Shown here piece after piece: positions 1-12,291 of a stretch of DNA of 64,000 nt. This stretch comes from Homarus americanus (Eukaryota > Arthropoda > Malacostraca > Decapoda > Nephropidae), in NCBI RefSeq assembly GCF_018991925.1, contig NW_024737068.1, forward strand, positions 1,183,239 through 1,247,238, written 5' to 3'. The notes beneath the pieces are model-generated. The model was not told the DNA's origin and did not search any database. It was given only the letters and a program-made list of their open reading frames with translations. Numbering within the stretch: position 1 is the first letter of the stretch; each line of letters begins with the position of its first letter. Position numbers and translations under genes: made by a program.

Positions 1-415
1 GGTGTCTAACCTGCGGTGTAGAGACAGTAGTTGTAGAGCCGATGAGAGCTGCCTCTGTGGGTAAGCCAGTCTTCCATGTTGCTTGAAGACTGGGAGAGTG
101 ATTGGTGTGAGTGCGAATCTCCGGGGTCACCATTTGTGGGGTTATGAGATATTGGTTCACACTCAGGATGGGATGGAGAAAGGAAACTCACAATGTGCTC
201 ACTGTATACATTTTGTATTGGATGTACAATGCAGCATGGTGCTGGGTAGGCAGCAGGGTTACAAGCGTTGAGTAGAACTGGTTGGTGAGGGTGCCCAGAG
301 GATGGCACGCAGCTTGACGGACACCAAGTGTCGCTGGCGGGAGCGGGAGCCGCCAGGCTGGCACGGAGGAGGAGGTGTTGCTGGTGGTGGCAGTGATGTG
401 TTGAGGTAGAGAGTA
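1..415 (+). mobile_element. LTR-type repeat copy, cut by the window edge
   Basis: Bases 1-136 match 6797-6952 and look like the end of an internal region. From 137 (TGGGGTTATGAG) the sequence matches the LTR-like repeat also seen at 5688-6182 and 26259-26675, sharing the stretch around CACTCAGGATGGGATGGAG and CAATGCAGC. Similarity to the other copies stops near 415, so the LTR is truncated. No protein is encoded. The family name is unknown; the LTR interpretation rests on TG...CA ends and an internal region shared between copies. Confidence 0.6.
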
Positions 416-1995
416 AGGGAGACTTGGTGAAGAAAATTAGCTTTAGGACACGTTTTACCATCCCTTGGAGTATGGAGTGTTTTGTTATTGACTGTGTATT
501 AGAGTAATCCTTCACCACTAACCTAACCGAACCCCACAGGTACAGGTAGTGTTGCGGTGGTTAATCGTAAAATGCAATAAGCTAGGTGGTGAATCTTAGG
601 TCATCCATCACCTTCCAATATATACAGCAGTCAAATTGTAAGAAATACCAAATACTGTACAGTAATCAGTATTAAACCTTTATACATGTATTAGTAATTG
701 GCTTGGTAATAATTTGTGTACTGTAACTCTGTTGGGTCTTTTTGGCTACAAGTGTTTATTTTCACTGATGTAAATTGATTTATTGATTTATTAAATTATT
801 GTTGAAACTTGGATTGTAGGTCTGGTGGGTGCGAGGAGATGTTGTGATCCTTGGCTGCACATGGTGGTGTTAGTGTGGGCCCCTCCATGGCCAGCTGGGG
901 TCACTAACTGGTAAAGTCCTTCAGCATGTGTGGGTGGAGACCAAAGTTGGTGAGGCATCACTTCCACCTAGTGAAAATCAATTTCCTTTGGGTCAACTGT
1001 ACAGTACAGTACTCTGCACCACAGGGGCTCCTAGGTCATAGCTCCAATCAGATGGTTGATGTTGTTCACTGGTCTGTCCTCCAGCACCTGCTATGTGTTG
1101 GGGTCCAGATGTGTCTTCTGGGCCCCTGTGCCACTGCATCATGTGGATACTAACCATGCTATGCCTGAAATCACTTGGAGTGGTGAAACATGGTTACCAA
1201 CTCTCAGACATAAGGATAATTTTATTACCTGAAAATATAATAAGTATTAACTGTTTGTACTGTTCTGTATACAGCAGTAAGAGGTACAGTGTATCATAGT
1301 CAACAAAGGATGGTAAGGACATCAGAAATATACAAGCCCGACACCAACTGATATGACATTTAGTGACCTGATGAGTAATGAGGTTCATTGACACACTTTT
1401 TTTGTTACCAAGTAAGATAAGATAGTGAAGCCAGACAGAGAGTGGGTTCATCATTACATTGTCACTTTATCAGTCAACAAACTTTATCTACAAAGTTAGA
1501 CTTTATCTAATTTTTTTATGACCTGATATGGGTTATTTCAACCATTTTCAAGAGGTATGGGAGAGAGTGTCTTTGGGCACAAAATTATACACCTTGAGAG
1601 TTACAGATGCACTGTAAGCAGTTCTTCAATCACTGAAGTCAGATTGGTTAATATGTGATTGTTACTGGTAGATAACTCTGACAGTATTAGATCAAAAGTC
1701 AGGTTGATGGGTTTGTCACTTATGGGACATCAGCTTATGATCAAGACACTTCAGGTTGACAGCTCAGTTCATCCTAACACCCAAACTGATAGTTCAGCAA
1801 GTTCATTTGTAGAAGGTTAGTATGTTCAGCTTTACATAAAATTCACTGGCAATAGGGGGAGCAGTTGTATTGGGGGCAGTTTTCTTCATACCGGACATCA
1901 TGTGAGAAATTAATAATAACAATAACAAATTAGCAACTCACTTGTACTGTATATTACTTGTGGAATTTGTGCTGTGACTATTGCTTGTTTCCTAA
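416..1995. other. Gene-free stretch
   Basis: No coding exon, RNA gene or clear repeat boundary was recognised. Open frames here are short and show no family resemblance. Composition is AT-rich with several TACAGTACAGTACT-like strings (about 1000-1015). Confidence 0.5.
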
Positions 1996-2870
1996 CTATT
2001 TTTTATAGAAGAGTTTGTCTATGCTAATGTATCTTGAATTATACTTGTAAGACACAGAGTTTCCCATCCAAGTTGTTTGATTGTCGAAAGCCTTGGCAAA
2101 ATCTAGGTACAATATAGTCGATATTACCACCCCGTTCCAGAATATGGGGTCCAAATATCCAATACCTTGAGCAATTGAAGGAAGCGCCCCGGCATAAAAC
2201 TGTGTTGGCAATCCTTTACAAGGTTGTTTCGTAGTAGATGTTCCATCGCGGCATCTCTGACAATACTCTCAAGTACTTTACATATTATGCTGGTCAGGCT
2301 CATTGGTCTATAGTTGTTCGTGGAGTGATGATCGCCCTTCTGAAGATAGGACTCACATGCCACTTTCCAATCACTGGGGACCTTTTGTTTATTCCAGGCA
2401 TTTACAAAACGGGATCTTCAGGGGCTCGGTATGCTCGTTGCACAACTCTCTTAGCACTCTGGGATGCATCATGTCAGGGCCAGGACTCTTATGGACCTTT
2501 AGCGTTGACAGTTTATTTCTAATACCCTCTTCTGTGAACACAATTTGGGTTAGTGCTGTGTAGAACCATCTGCCCTCAAACGCAGGAAGGTTAATCGCAT
2601 CCTCTTTTGTGAACACAGAGGCAAAGAAGCTGTTCAATGCCTCAGCTTTATCCTGGTCAGAATCTGCGTAACTACCATCTTTAAGCCTCAGGTCTGAAAC
2701 TCCTACTCACATTTTCAATTTCGACTGCATAGTGGTAAAACGCCTTTGGGTTTGACTTGACCTCACCTTCAACCAGCCTCTGGAACTCCTTTTCAGCCCT
2801 TCTACACTCTACCTTTGCTTGGTTTCTGGTTCTTGCATACATCCTCCTGTCCTGTCCTGCTATAACCGCT
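1996..2870 (-). mobile_element. Decayed LINE (non-LTR) reverse transcriptase fragment
   Basis: Read on the minus strand, broken frames give reverse-transcriptase landmarks in order. First comes a frame at 2637-2389 beginning near NSFFASVFTKED with KSPGPDMMHPRVL, the GPD motif before RT domain 1. A frame at 2363-2124 has NYRPMSLTSIICKVLE. A frame at 2211-1996 contains LDFAKAFD, the first catalytic aspartate region. These belong to CR1/Jockey-like non-LTR retrotransposons. Frames are shifted several times and the YxDD part and 3' end are missing, so this is a dead fragment. The exact clade cannot be fixed by eye. Confidence 0.85.
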
Positions 2871-3164
2871 GAACATGTGATCCCAAATTAATCCAAAATT
2901 TAGGGTCAGGAGTGGAAATATATGTATAAAACAGTACGGAAAAATTCTTTGCTAGGGCGTATCCTAACAGTTGGCGACGTGCCATGCTTCCATCAATGCC
3001 TATTCATTCATAAATCTTACATAGTGGTAGTACAGTATGCTAAGAAACAGTAGGGCCATGGCATTTTAGGCTAAGGATTCCAGAGTAGAATCATTTTAGG
3101 CGAGAAAGTAGATGGAAGTGATGACTACAGTTGTCCACCAAACTTAAGCAAGACTTTTTTTACC

Positions 3165-3480
3165 CTAATCAGTCCTAACCTTACCAAGCAGTTTTAGTAT
3201 TACTAACCAACCAACCTAGTAAATCTAGTGTAACCTAACCAACCAAGTTTACCTAACCTAACCAAACAGCCTAACCTAAGCAAACCAAGCTAACCAAATT
3301 CTAACATAGGCAGGTACAGTATAGCTTAACCAAATCTAGCCAAACTTTTAAGAACATTATTCTAACTTAATCATATACATATAGCCAAACCATACCAAAC
3401 AGCCAAACCTAGCCAAATGTAAGGCAACCTAACTGCTAAGGTTAGCCCAACCTAACCTTGACTAACCATAACCTCTGTGT
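3165..3480. repeat. Degenerate TTAGG-type (CCTAA) interstitial repeat
   Basis: Dense imperfect CCTAAC, CCAACC and CCTAACCAA units fill about 300 bases. The unit resembles the arthropod telomere repeat (TTAGG)n read on the opposite strand. Units vary in length (AACCAAACAG, AACCTAACC), so it is an old interstitial tract or a transposon-derived CCTAA-rich piece rather than a telomere. A shorter similar tract lies at 7368-7410. Confidence 0.6.
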
Positions 3481-4172
3481 CCATGGGGTTAAGCATCTCA
3501 GTACACAAGTAAACAGTCATGATAGGGTTAAATTTCAGTTAGATAACAGCCTTTTAATTTGTAGCTTAGTCAGTTATGTGGAAACTATAAATAAACATAT
3601 ACTGTACTGTATTAATTTAAACATCAAACCGAATGATGGGAATTCTATTATTATATTCAGTGTAACAAGTACGATCAATACGTGACACATCTAGGCAATG
3701 CTAACCAACAGCAGAAGTCATCTAGTGCTGGAGGAGGCTCTGGAATACCCAAGTTGTTTATGTAACTCTAATAGTATGACACATTCTTACACAACATGGT
3801 TTCCCACTCTGCAGTGTTTGTTTCTATTTTTCTCCTTTTTTTTCTTTTTCTTAGACAAAAATTGGTTTATATTCAATTAATTTATTGGGTGGCACTGAGG
3901 TCTTCTTGTAACTGTATGTTATTCTCAGTGGTAAAGGTTTATTTTATGATTCTTATAAAATCCCAGCACTGCTGTGACCACTTTTTATTGTACAGTACTG
4001 TAGTGAATAATGTTCTCCACCACCACTTGCATACCTAACATTACATCTTCATTCTCTTTCAGGCTTTATTGATAATACTGTAATACTCTTAATACTCAAT
4101 TATGTACAGTATATGGATATTTTGCATATCTATTTTTTAATATGTATACAGTATATATATTATATATATATA
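3481..4172. other. Gene-free AT-rich stretch
   Basis: Nothing recognisable as coding. Poly-T runs at about 3830-3850 and short TA runs at 4140-4172 lead into the pogo/Tigger element. Confidence 0.5.
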
Positions 4173-4765
4173 CAGTATAGTCTCGGTTTACGCGGGTTTT
4201 TATATCCGGTTGGTCATTTACGCGGCACCTTTATCCAGACGCGCCAATTATTAGTTACGCGGTACATTCCGAAATTTATGCGGGAAGCTGCGCGCTTGGT
4301 TGCTCTTACGTCACTGCTGATGTCAGATGACGTTTCGAACTGTGATTGGGTCACGCATCCCCTCCGCCGCGAGCTGTGGTTGGTCTATTTAACCTTGCTT
4401 GCCCAGTTAACAAAACATTACCGAGTTCTTCACCCGCCACCCACCACAGCCAGCCCAAGTCAGTGATAGTGAGGATATGGACTTTGAGGGGTTTGACAAG
4501 GAGGCCCTGCTAGCCTCTCTGGTGGATAGTGATTCAGGTGATACAAGTGATACAGGTGAGGGCCAATAATCTGCCCTCTGCCTCGGAACCAACCCCCATC
4601 CCCGTGTGCCCAGCCATCTCTTCTACTAACGTAAGTGATAAAAACCCAATATTATTGATATTTCTTAAACATTAATTGTGTGTGCATACCATCATAAAAT
4701 TAAGATGTTATTTTTACTACAACGTACGTATTGTCGGAAAAAGGGTTATACGCGTAAAACGAGAC
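4173..4765 (+). mobile_element. Non-autonomous pogo/Tigger-like DNA transposon, copy A
   Basis: The left end is TA-CAGTATAGTCTCGGTTTACGCG. The right end reads ...CGCGTAAAACGAGAC, its inverse, and then runs directly into a (TA)n tract, so the last bases are replaced. A short frame near 4475-4569 (acidic; DMDFEGFDKEALLASLVDSD) looks like the acidic C-terminal tail of a Tigger-type transposase. Related copies are at 14460-15034 (inverted relative to this one) and 59817-61024. CAGT ends and TA target duplications are typical of the pogo group; the transposase core is absent. Confidence 0.7.
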
Positions 4766-4947
<182 letters not shown>

Positions 4948-5687
4948 TTGGCGGTTTCTGCCAAACATTAGATTTCTTTGAAAATCTCAGTACAATATAC
5001 TGTAAGTACTCCTGAGCAAGCTGATTCCAAATCTATGGTCCACGATTCGATTGGCGGGTAATTATTTTGTATGATGCTTGGAATATTTTAATTACATTAC
5101 AGTATTTCAATGCTAATTGTTCGGCAACTATGGGTTTCCCAGGTGCAATATTGTTTTGTTTTTTATTCTGGAAGTACTTAATTAGTTAAACCCTGTGTGA
5201 CCACCGCCCGTGACCCCACCTGGACTTATACAACCTTAGTTTATTCTCAAGTGATCCACTTGACTATTGTTGACTATAGACAGTACTGTATATACTTATT
5301 TCACTGTTACGTTTTTGGAGTTACTTACTCGTAGGTGATGAAACGGTAATGAATTGTGTGTGAAGATTTTTATTTATTTTTAATAAATATTGGTTTACTC
5401 ACCATCAACTGGCTGCATCTACCTGAACCGTGGGCCACATTAAATAGAATTTCCCAATCACACCACAGGCCGCACAAACACTTCGTTCCGGGCCGCCCAT
5501 GGCTGACCTAGATTGTGAAGTTTTGATAATTATTTATAAATGATATGAGGATACCTAATAATTCGAATTTCAAATTTTGGACCACAGATCCTTAATCTGC
5601 ATGCTGAAAACAAATATATACAGGAAATCTCAGTATACTAGGTCGTTCTCGACACACCCGTATTTCCTTTGTCTGTCAGTAATACCG
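4948..5687. other. Gene-free stretch
   Basis: No exon or clear element seen. A GC-richer patch at about 5405-5515 (GGGCCACATT, GGGCCGCCC) might be a remnant of a short DNA transposon, but no matched ends were found. Confidence 0.4.
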
Positions 5688-6952
5688 TGGGGTACGTGGT
5701 ATTTGGGTTCACACTCAGGATGGAATGGAGAAAAGGAATCACAATGTGCTTCTGTATACATGTTGTATTTGATGTACAATGCAGCTTGGTGCTGGGAAGT
5801 GGCAGCGTGGTTACAAGCGTGATGTACTGTAGAGAGCTGGTTGGTGAGGGCAGAGGACAGCTGGTCGCCAGCTCGCCGGCAGGAGCGAGGACCGCCAGGC
5901 AGCGGCGGAGGAGGTGGTGTTGCGGGGCGAAGAAGTTGGTGGGAGAGAGGGACACTGGTCGCCATGCGAGAGGAGGGAGGGGTGGCTTGCTGGTTGGTGT
6001 AGGTAGAAAGAGGGTGGTCACCACGAGGTCAGGTCTAAATAGCGGAGGTAGATGTGGCCTAGTAGTTGACCTCCGTCATGTAAGGCGCGCTGGTTGACCT
6101 AGACCACGAGGCACACACTGTGGAATTAGCGGGGTCGGCTACTCAGCGACAAACAGCGTTTGTAGGGGAGAAATCCACTACAATACTCCTCCTTCCCTCC
6201 AGGTGGTGTAGGAGACTTGTTGTCTGCAGGGTTGCATGGCACATGTGAGGCAGAACGGGCGGTGCATGCCTATGCGAAACATAACGGCGATGGCGTGGAT
6301 GAGCCGGCCACTAGTGGAGGCAACTGTCTAGACACACAAGATCTGTGGAGAAGAGGAGAAAGAGGGTTGTGGAGGCGATGAATATTGTGCTTCACTCGCG
6401 ACATGTAGAGTCGTCAGATGCGCCTGCTGGGGTGTGGGCCTGGGTCAGGAGCAGGGGCTGCGTCAGCAGAAGCGGATAAGGGCTCGTGACAGCAGCTGGG
6501 TCCACAACAGCAGCAGGGTACAGGACAGTAGCAGGGGGTACCTGAGGGAGAAAAGAGGGTGTGTGGGTCCGCACCAGGCGCATGGGGCGCGTCGGGAGCA
6601 GGGGCTGCGTCAGCAGAAGCGGATGAGGGCTCGTGACAGCTGGGTCCACGACAGCAGTAGGGTGCAGGACAGTAGCAGGGAGTACTGCTGGGCCGGGGGC
6701 GGCGTCTGAGACAGGGCGGGTGTGCTGGGGTCGGTAGGACGTGGTGCTTGGGGCAGGAAGAGGCTGGTGTCTGCTTAGAGAAGCAGTGCTGCTCTAGGGT
6801 GTCTAACCTGCGGTGTAGAGACAGTAGCTGTAGAGGCGATGAAAGCTGCCTCTGGGTGGATAAGCCAGTCTTCCATGTTGCTTGAAGACTGGGAGCTTGA
6901 TCTGTTTCTCCTCCATCCTGTGTGAGTGCGAATCTCCAGGGGTCACCATTTG
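5688..6952 (+). mobile_element. LTR (5688-6182) plus internal region of a small non-coding LTR element
   Basis: The LTR-like part starts TGGGGTACGTGG and ends AAATCCACTACA (about 495 bases). It matches the solo copy at 26259-26675 over most of its length. The internal region (6183-6952) has no gag or pol. It contains a direct tandem duplication of about 148 bases (from about 6449 and from about 6597, both with GCAGGGGCTGCGTCAGCAGA). It ends in the same 150 bases that open this window. Size and lack of coding content suggest a TRIM-like non-autonomous LTR element. Open frames through it are low-complexity and not genes. Confidence 0.55.
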
Positions 6953-7166
6953 TGGGGTTATGGGATGTTTGGTTCATACTCAGGATGGGATGGAGAAAGG
7001 AAACTCACCAACCAGCTCTCTCTACATCACGCTTGTAACCACGCTGCCACTTCCCAGCACCAAGCTGCATTGTACATCCAATACAACATGTATACAGAGA
7101 GCACATTGTGAGTTCCTTTCTCCATCCCATCCTGAGTATGAACCAAACATCCCATAACCCCACAAT
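6950..7166. repeat. Head-to-head LTR fragments forming a 57-bp-arm inverted repeat
   Basis: Bases 6950-7008 carry the first ~57 bases of the LTR in plus orientation. Bases 7166-7009 carry the first ~155 bases of the same LTR in minus orientation. Arms 6950-7008 and 7108-7165 are complementary with one base of indel, with a loop of about 99 bases. This marks a rearranged 3' end of the element starting at 5688. Confidence 0.8.
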
Positions 7167-7463
7167 ACCAAGGTGCTCAACTTTGCCACCCATGTATTGT
7201 GTGCATGTAAAGTTTCAGAACTCTAATTGCTTTCATTTTGGAGCTATGGGTGAGCTAAATAATAAAAATAAAAATATGTGTTGTGGACGTTTTCCAACTA
7301 ACCAGAAAGTAAAATTTGTATTGTGGGGTTTTCCCAACATTTTGGACGGTCTCGAAATTCCTCTAACCAACCCTAATCCAACCTAACCTAATCTAACCAA
7401 ACGTAATTGAACCTATGACCTTAACTGTTTAATGTTCACATCTAAAATATCTATTATATATTG

Positions 7464-7555
7464 TTGGAGGTACACCCGTAAAAAATTATTCGGCACCCGT
7501 GTCATATTGTATCACGCCGTAAGGGTGCCGAATAATTTTTTAGTGGGTGTACAAC
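7464..7555. mobile_element. Small hairpin MITE
   Basis: Near-perfect inverted arms of about 29-30 bases: GTACACCCGTAAAAAATTATT... (7470-7498) and ...AATAATTTTTTAGTGGGTGTAC (7523-7552), with a loop of about 24 bases. TGTTG before the left arm and CAACA after the right arm extend the pairing. No coding content. No target duplication could be assigned with certainty. Confidence 0.6.
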
Positions 7556-9762
7556 AGTAACGTGTGCATCCCTTTGGTGTCCTGGGGTTGAATCCTGAAG
7601 TTGAAGGGCGTTATCCAGTGTGACTCTACCGAAGACGACAGGTTTATTTCCTCCAAGTATTCTGGTTTAGTTCTGTATTAAAACTGAGCAGTAAAGTTCA
7701 TAACAAAGAACAGACCAACCACCAAATAGCTCGATTATTGCATGATTATTGCATGATTATTACACCCCAAATTGTAGTGTTTCAAGTGACCAATCAGAAT
7801 TTGCCTTAATCCACATATCCTCTGGAGAAAGACCGTCGGGTAGAATAGGTGTTTGTGATGAGGGAGGCAACAAGGTATATGGTGGTGGTGTGTGTTGGTG
7901 CTGTTGTCTGTTCCCAGGGTGGGCGGGTGCCAACTTAGAGGAGCCAGGAATAACTCTGGTGTAGGAGCAGCGACCTCTACGCCCTCGGCCCTCACACACA
8001 CCTCATTACCTCCTCCTCCCAAGGTCAAACTCTAGGAACTGCCACAACTACCTATGTCTTGAAAAGTTCCCCAAACCTGACAAATCTGAAATGATCTCGT
8101 CAATGTTACCACAGCTGCCTTAAATTATCACACACAAGGTCACACACACACACCCTGCAGATTCTTCCCAACTTGAGAATTTTAAATTTTCACGCAGTTG
8201 CCACGATTGTCACAAGCTTCTTGAAATCCTCTCACATAAGTAAACTCATAACGACTTAGAGTAAATTTCGTCCAATTAAATAAATATGACGTATTTTCAT
8301 AGTGTGCTCTCGCCATGGCTAAGACTTACAAGTATTAAGTGAAATATACATGTGAGAAAACTTGAGTTGATGATCCTGTCGTGTTTCCTCATGCTGCGCA
8401 CTGGGGACACGTCATTAGAGCGGTAACTGTTGCCGCCGGTGTCTGCATACAGTAATTTATCATAGTACTGTATATTTATATGGCGGCAGCATGATTTGAG
8501 ATGGGAAATACTGTATATATAATTTTGAATGCCAAGCCGTACCCCCTGGAAACCACCCTTCAGCTCACATTTCTCTTGTTTTATATTTCTAAACCTCAGG
8601 CCTAGGAGAGACAGTATCAATAAGGCGTGTTTATCTGGAGAGAGAATAAAATTTCACTACACTGGCCATGGGGCTGGACTCCCACAATACAACCACTGCT
8701 GATGCCCCATAGTTACTACAAATATTGAAACGCGGAATTAACTGAACAAAATTGATAAAATGATGATTTCGAAACCTTATTATACCAATTTGTAGATATA
8801 AATTTCCTTTATTGTTTCTTCCTAGTGTTCTGGCCACCTTCACACACCACCTCCAAGGTCTTTCATGTGACCAGTTTGAACCCATTGTTGTCAGGTAGTA
8901 GCAGTTGTGATGTCATGGGGTGGGGAGGTTGGTTGCAATGCCTTTAGTATTTAAAATATTATATTTACGCTGTTCGTGATTCTCATCTCGTATCTTTGTA
9001 ATTATTGACATAATGTACGTCATTAGCTGTCACTGTTATATGAACCTGTATCAAATATCCTGTTTTAAAGGGTATTCATTTCTCCTTTGGTGATCTTAAG
9101 GGAGAAAATTCAAAGTAAGGCTTTGTAGTCACTTAAAAACTATCTGTTTGGGGGGATCGATGAAATTATTAATGAACACTGCGACTCCTGTTGTCTCGGT
9201 AGAGTTGCCAAAATTCTTCCTACGTTGTCATTATATTTCCAACACAATTCTGTATACGTAGATGGTTTTTTGTTTGGCTGTACGTCCGTGGAGTATGTGC
9301 AATGTGCAAGTTGGTAGAATTTTGACTTGTAGATATTTCTAGACTTCTTATTACTTTTTTTTAAATTCACAGATTTTAAGAAAAAGTATATAAAATCAAT
9401 TTGATTATTCTTTTCACCGCGTGTTAGGTTATCGACCGGTCGGCTAGCTCTGTTACAAACTTGCCAAATATCAGAACGTATGGTCACATTTTTCTTTGAT
9501 TGATATACAGCAGAAGACGCCTGCCACCCAATAGACACAAATAAAAGCTGATCCTCTTACAGCGTTAAAAAAAATATACTTTGTAAGTACAGTACATTAG
9601 AATTTTAGATTATCAGAAAAAAGTAACGAAATTGTTAGTGCCATTTTGATTGCCACCAGGTAGTAAGGTGAATACAACACAGAATACAAATTAATGTATC
9701 TCATAAATTTTGATAAAAAATACTGTGTTTTCAATACTTTAACCTCCGCCAAGTATGGTATT

Positions 9763-9763
9763 A

Positions 9764-9819
<56 letters not shown>

Positions 9820-9821
9820 TA
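9763..9821. repeat. (ATT)n microsatellite
   Basis: About 19 uninterrupted ATT units. The poly-Ile frame across it is an artefact. Confidence 0.97.
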
Positions 9822-10858
9822 TAAAGTTATTTCAGTTGCTGTTACTATTATTTTTTTTATAAATGAAACTGGAGACGATAGCTCTATTGATGATGTTTTA
9901 CCTGTTAACAATAGCAAAGAGCTACACTGATATATCTATTGTCACAGAAACATATAAACGATGGGTTTTGTCTCCTGATTGGCGGATGACATTAGACCTT
10001 GTGATATCAGTGGGTGACGTATAGAAATAATATCCTGCTCTGTGTGAATGATCATTCTACGAACATCACATGAACTTGCTTAGCCTCTTTGCCCTTGGTC
10101 AGCCCACTAGCCGGTTGGGGATCGGTTAGTTCTCTGGGCTTGTACAGGCTCGTGAATATCAAGTCAGGTTTTAAAAGAGTTCATACTTGATGCTGTCACA
10201 ACATTATCTAGCAGGATATTCCGAGATTACACAACACTTACTTCAAAGAAATTAACTCAGACATTTTTCTGTACTAACAAGTTCTATTACTAGAGACTGC
10301 GACCTTTTGTGGGGCGGCCTAATGAAGTACTTATAAACTTATATCAAATCGGTCCTTACCCCTCAGTATTATAGGTAACCAAAGGCTTGCAGATCTCCGG
10401 TAAGCGAGGTGTCAGTACCGGCGCCAGTGTGGTGGTCCTCCTTGGGGTGATCTCGATCAATTGGTAGCCTTTGGTGTATCTCACATCGAACAGAATTATA
10501 ATACTTCAAGTAAGGGAGCACTACGTTTGAAAGGCTTTATGAGAGACGGGATATCTAAGTATTTGTAAGATCTTTGTATAAATCACAAATTATTATCAAT
10601 ATTCAACTTCTCACAATGATCCGAGAACTTTAATATGTTATAATAAATGTACACCCAGATCTTTCTTGCATCTTATAATTATCAGTTAATAAAGTGTCAT
10701 CGTAACGTAGTTGAATATTTACATTCGGATGGTACTTCTTTAATAATTACGTCACATTATTAACTCGTCTTTTTTATACTCCAAACCAAATGGATTTATT
10801 TCAAAATGAATACGAATTTAATCTGCGAGCTACATAAGAAACTAAACTGCTGCATTAA

Positions 10859-10859
<1 letters not shown>

Positions 10860-10949
<90 letters not shown>
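10860..10949. repeat. (TA)n microsatellite
   Basis: Uninterrupted TA dinucleotide tract of about 90 bases. Confidence 0.97.
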
Positions 10950-10950
<1 letters not shown>

Positions 10951-12120
10951 CTATATAAGTATTAATGCGACTTAACGGAAACCTTCTTCCAATGATATAC
11001 TGAAATCTTTCATAAAATGGTTATATAATTTTTTTTAATTATAAATATGACATGTGCAGCCTTAGGAACACATTACTGGTACAGTAAATACCATTTAGCG
11101 GCGGAAAGATACAGCTAATGCTTTACTCTAGATAATATGAACAGTAAAGCACCAAAAACAAAATAAAACAATCCTTATAGCTAGTCTTTTAGAGTATTTT
11201 GGCCAAATGACTGATTCAGTTGAGAGCCAACTGATGGTCACGTGCAGACTTACTCGTAAACATCAGTCACGAGAATTCTCAATACTGTACTGTATTTTCT
11301 ACAGTAATGAAAATTCTCTTATACTTCCTAACCTTAACGGCGCCATGTCTAGTATAAGTATTATATTTTGAATAAGTTTACGTTCATATTATAAGCTGGC
11401 GTATATTTTGCTGTAACATTTGCTTCTTGTCCATTCATTAAATCAAATAAAATTATGCCCTTTCCTCATTCTAGTACTTAGACTCATGTATACTATTTTA
11501 GGAACCAGGAACAAAGATTTCAAGTTCTTGCAAACATTCAGGGAATGACGTAACCATATTGTGAGTCCTGACCAGTGCAACCATGTTACATAAAGAACGT
11601 GTGAGGAAGAAGCCTGCCTGTCTACTGCAGGCAAGGCAGATGGCTGGCGCTAACCTTGTGACCTAGAGCAAGTGAAGGGCGGCATGACCCAGACTGTCGC
11701 CGGGGATGCCGTGGCACCCGCCCTCGTACTATCATCAATACCTGACAAACGTTCCCTGCGGCTTGTAGCATTACCTGACCTTCGCGTCATAACATTTTAT
11801 ACTAACATCGTAGAGTAACTATAATATACAACGTGGTTGTTATTTTTTTTACGAATAAAAAAGTTCAATATAAAAATATGTACAAGCAGGATTGTAGATA
11901 AAAGGCGAGGCAAGGGGGGAGGTGTGATCAATACTGGGAGGCGAGGCGCCCTCAGGCAAGGACAAGGTCATTTCGAGGAGTTTCTGCATGAGTTTGTATT
12001 GTACATATCATGTCATTCAATGAGGTATTTATTTGATATTCCTTTAAGGTGAGATTAAATCACAAATTACATAATACATTCACGATAGTACGTACCCGTT
12101 ATTTTGAGGCGTAATTTATG

Positions 12121-12291
12121 ATTAAGGTTTGAGCAGCGCGGGGTGTATTGAGCGCGTGCGCAGTGTTGCTGCTGAGGGGACGAAGGGCATTTGAAGGAGA
12201 GAGGTGACAATATAGCAGCGAGCGAGGCAAGCACAGCTCACAGCGACGTCAGACCCCTCCGTCACCACACCAGGTACTGCTCTCAACACAA
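12121..12291 (+). promoter_or_regulatory. Possible promoter and non-coding first exon (aldolase candidate)
   Basis: A locally GC- and CpG-rich patch in an AT-rich region. It contains AGCGCGTGCGCA at 12151-12162, close to the NRF-1 consensus GCGCRTGCGC. It ends at CACACCAG followed by GTACTG (12292), a plausible splice donor. It is on the same strand as, and 4 kb upstream of, the first recognised aldolase coding exon, whose start codon must lie upstream. Assignment to aldolase is inference; no ATG lies in the putative exon. Confidence 0.3.

Larger units (their letters stand above)
7556..12120. other. Gene-free stretch
   Basis: No exon with conserved protein similarity was found on either strand in these 4.6 kb. 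Open frames such as 8297-8620 (-) and 9140-9538 (-) have no recognised family, no flanking splice pattern and AT-rich codon use. Two microsatellites lie within (listed separately). Short CA runs occur near 8135-8155. Confidence 0.5.

Noticed and set aside
6414..6977. 187-codon minus-strand Pro/Ser/Cys-rich frame
   Set aside because: It spans a tandem duplication in the internal region of a non-coding LTR element; composition follows the GC-rich repeat.
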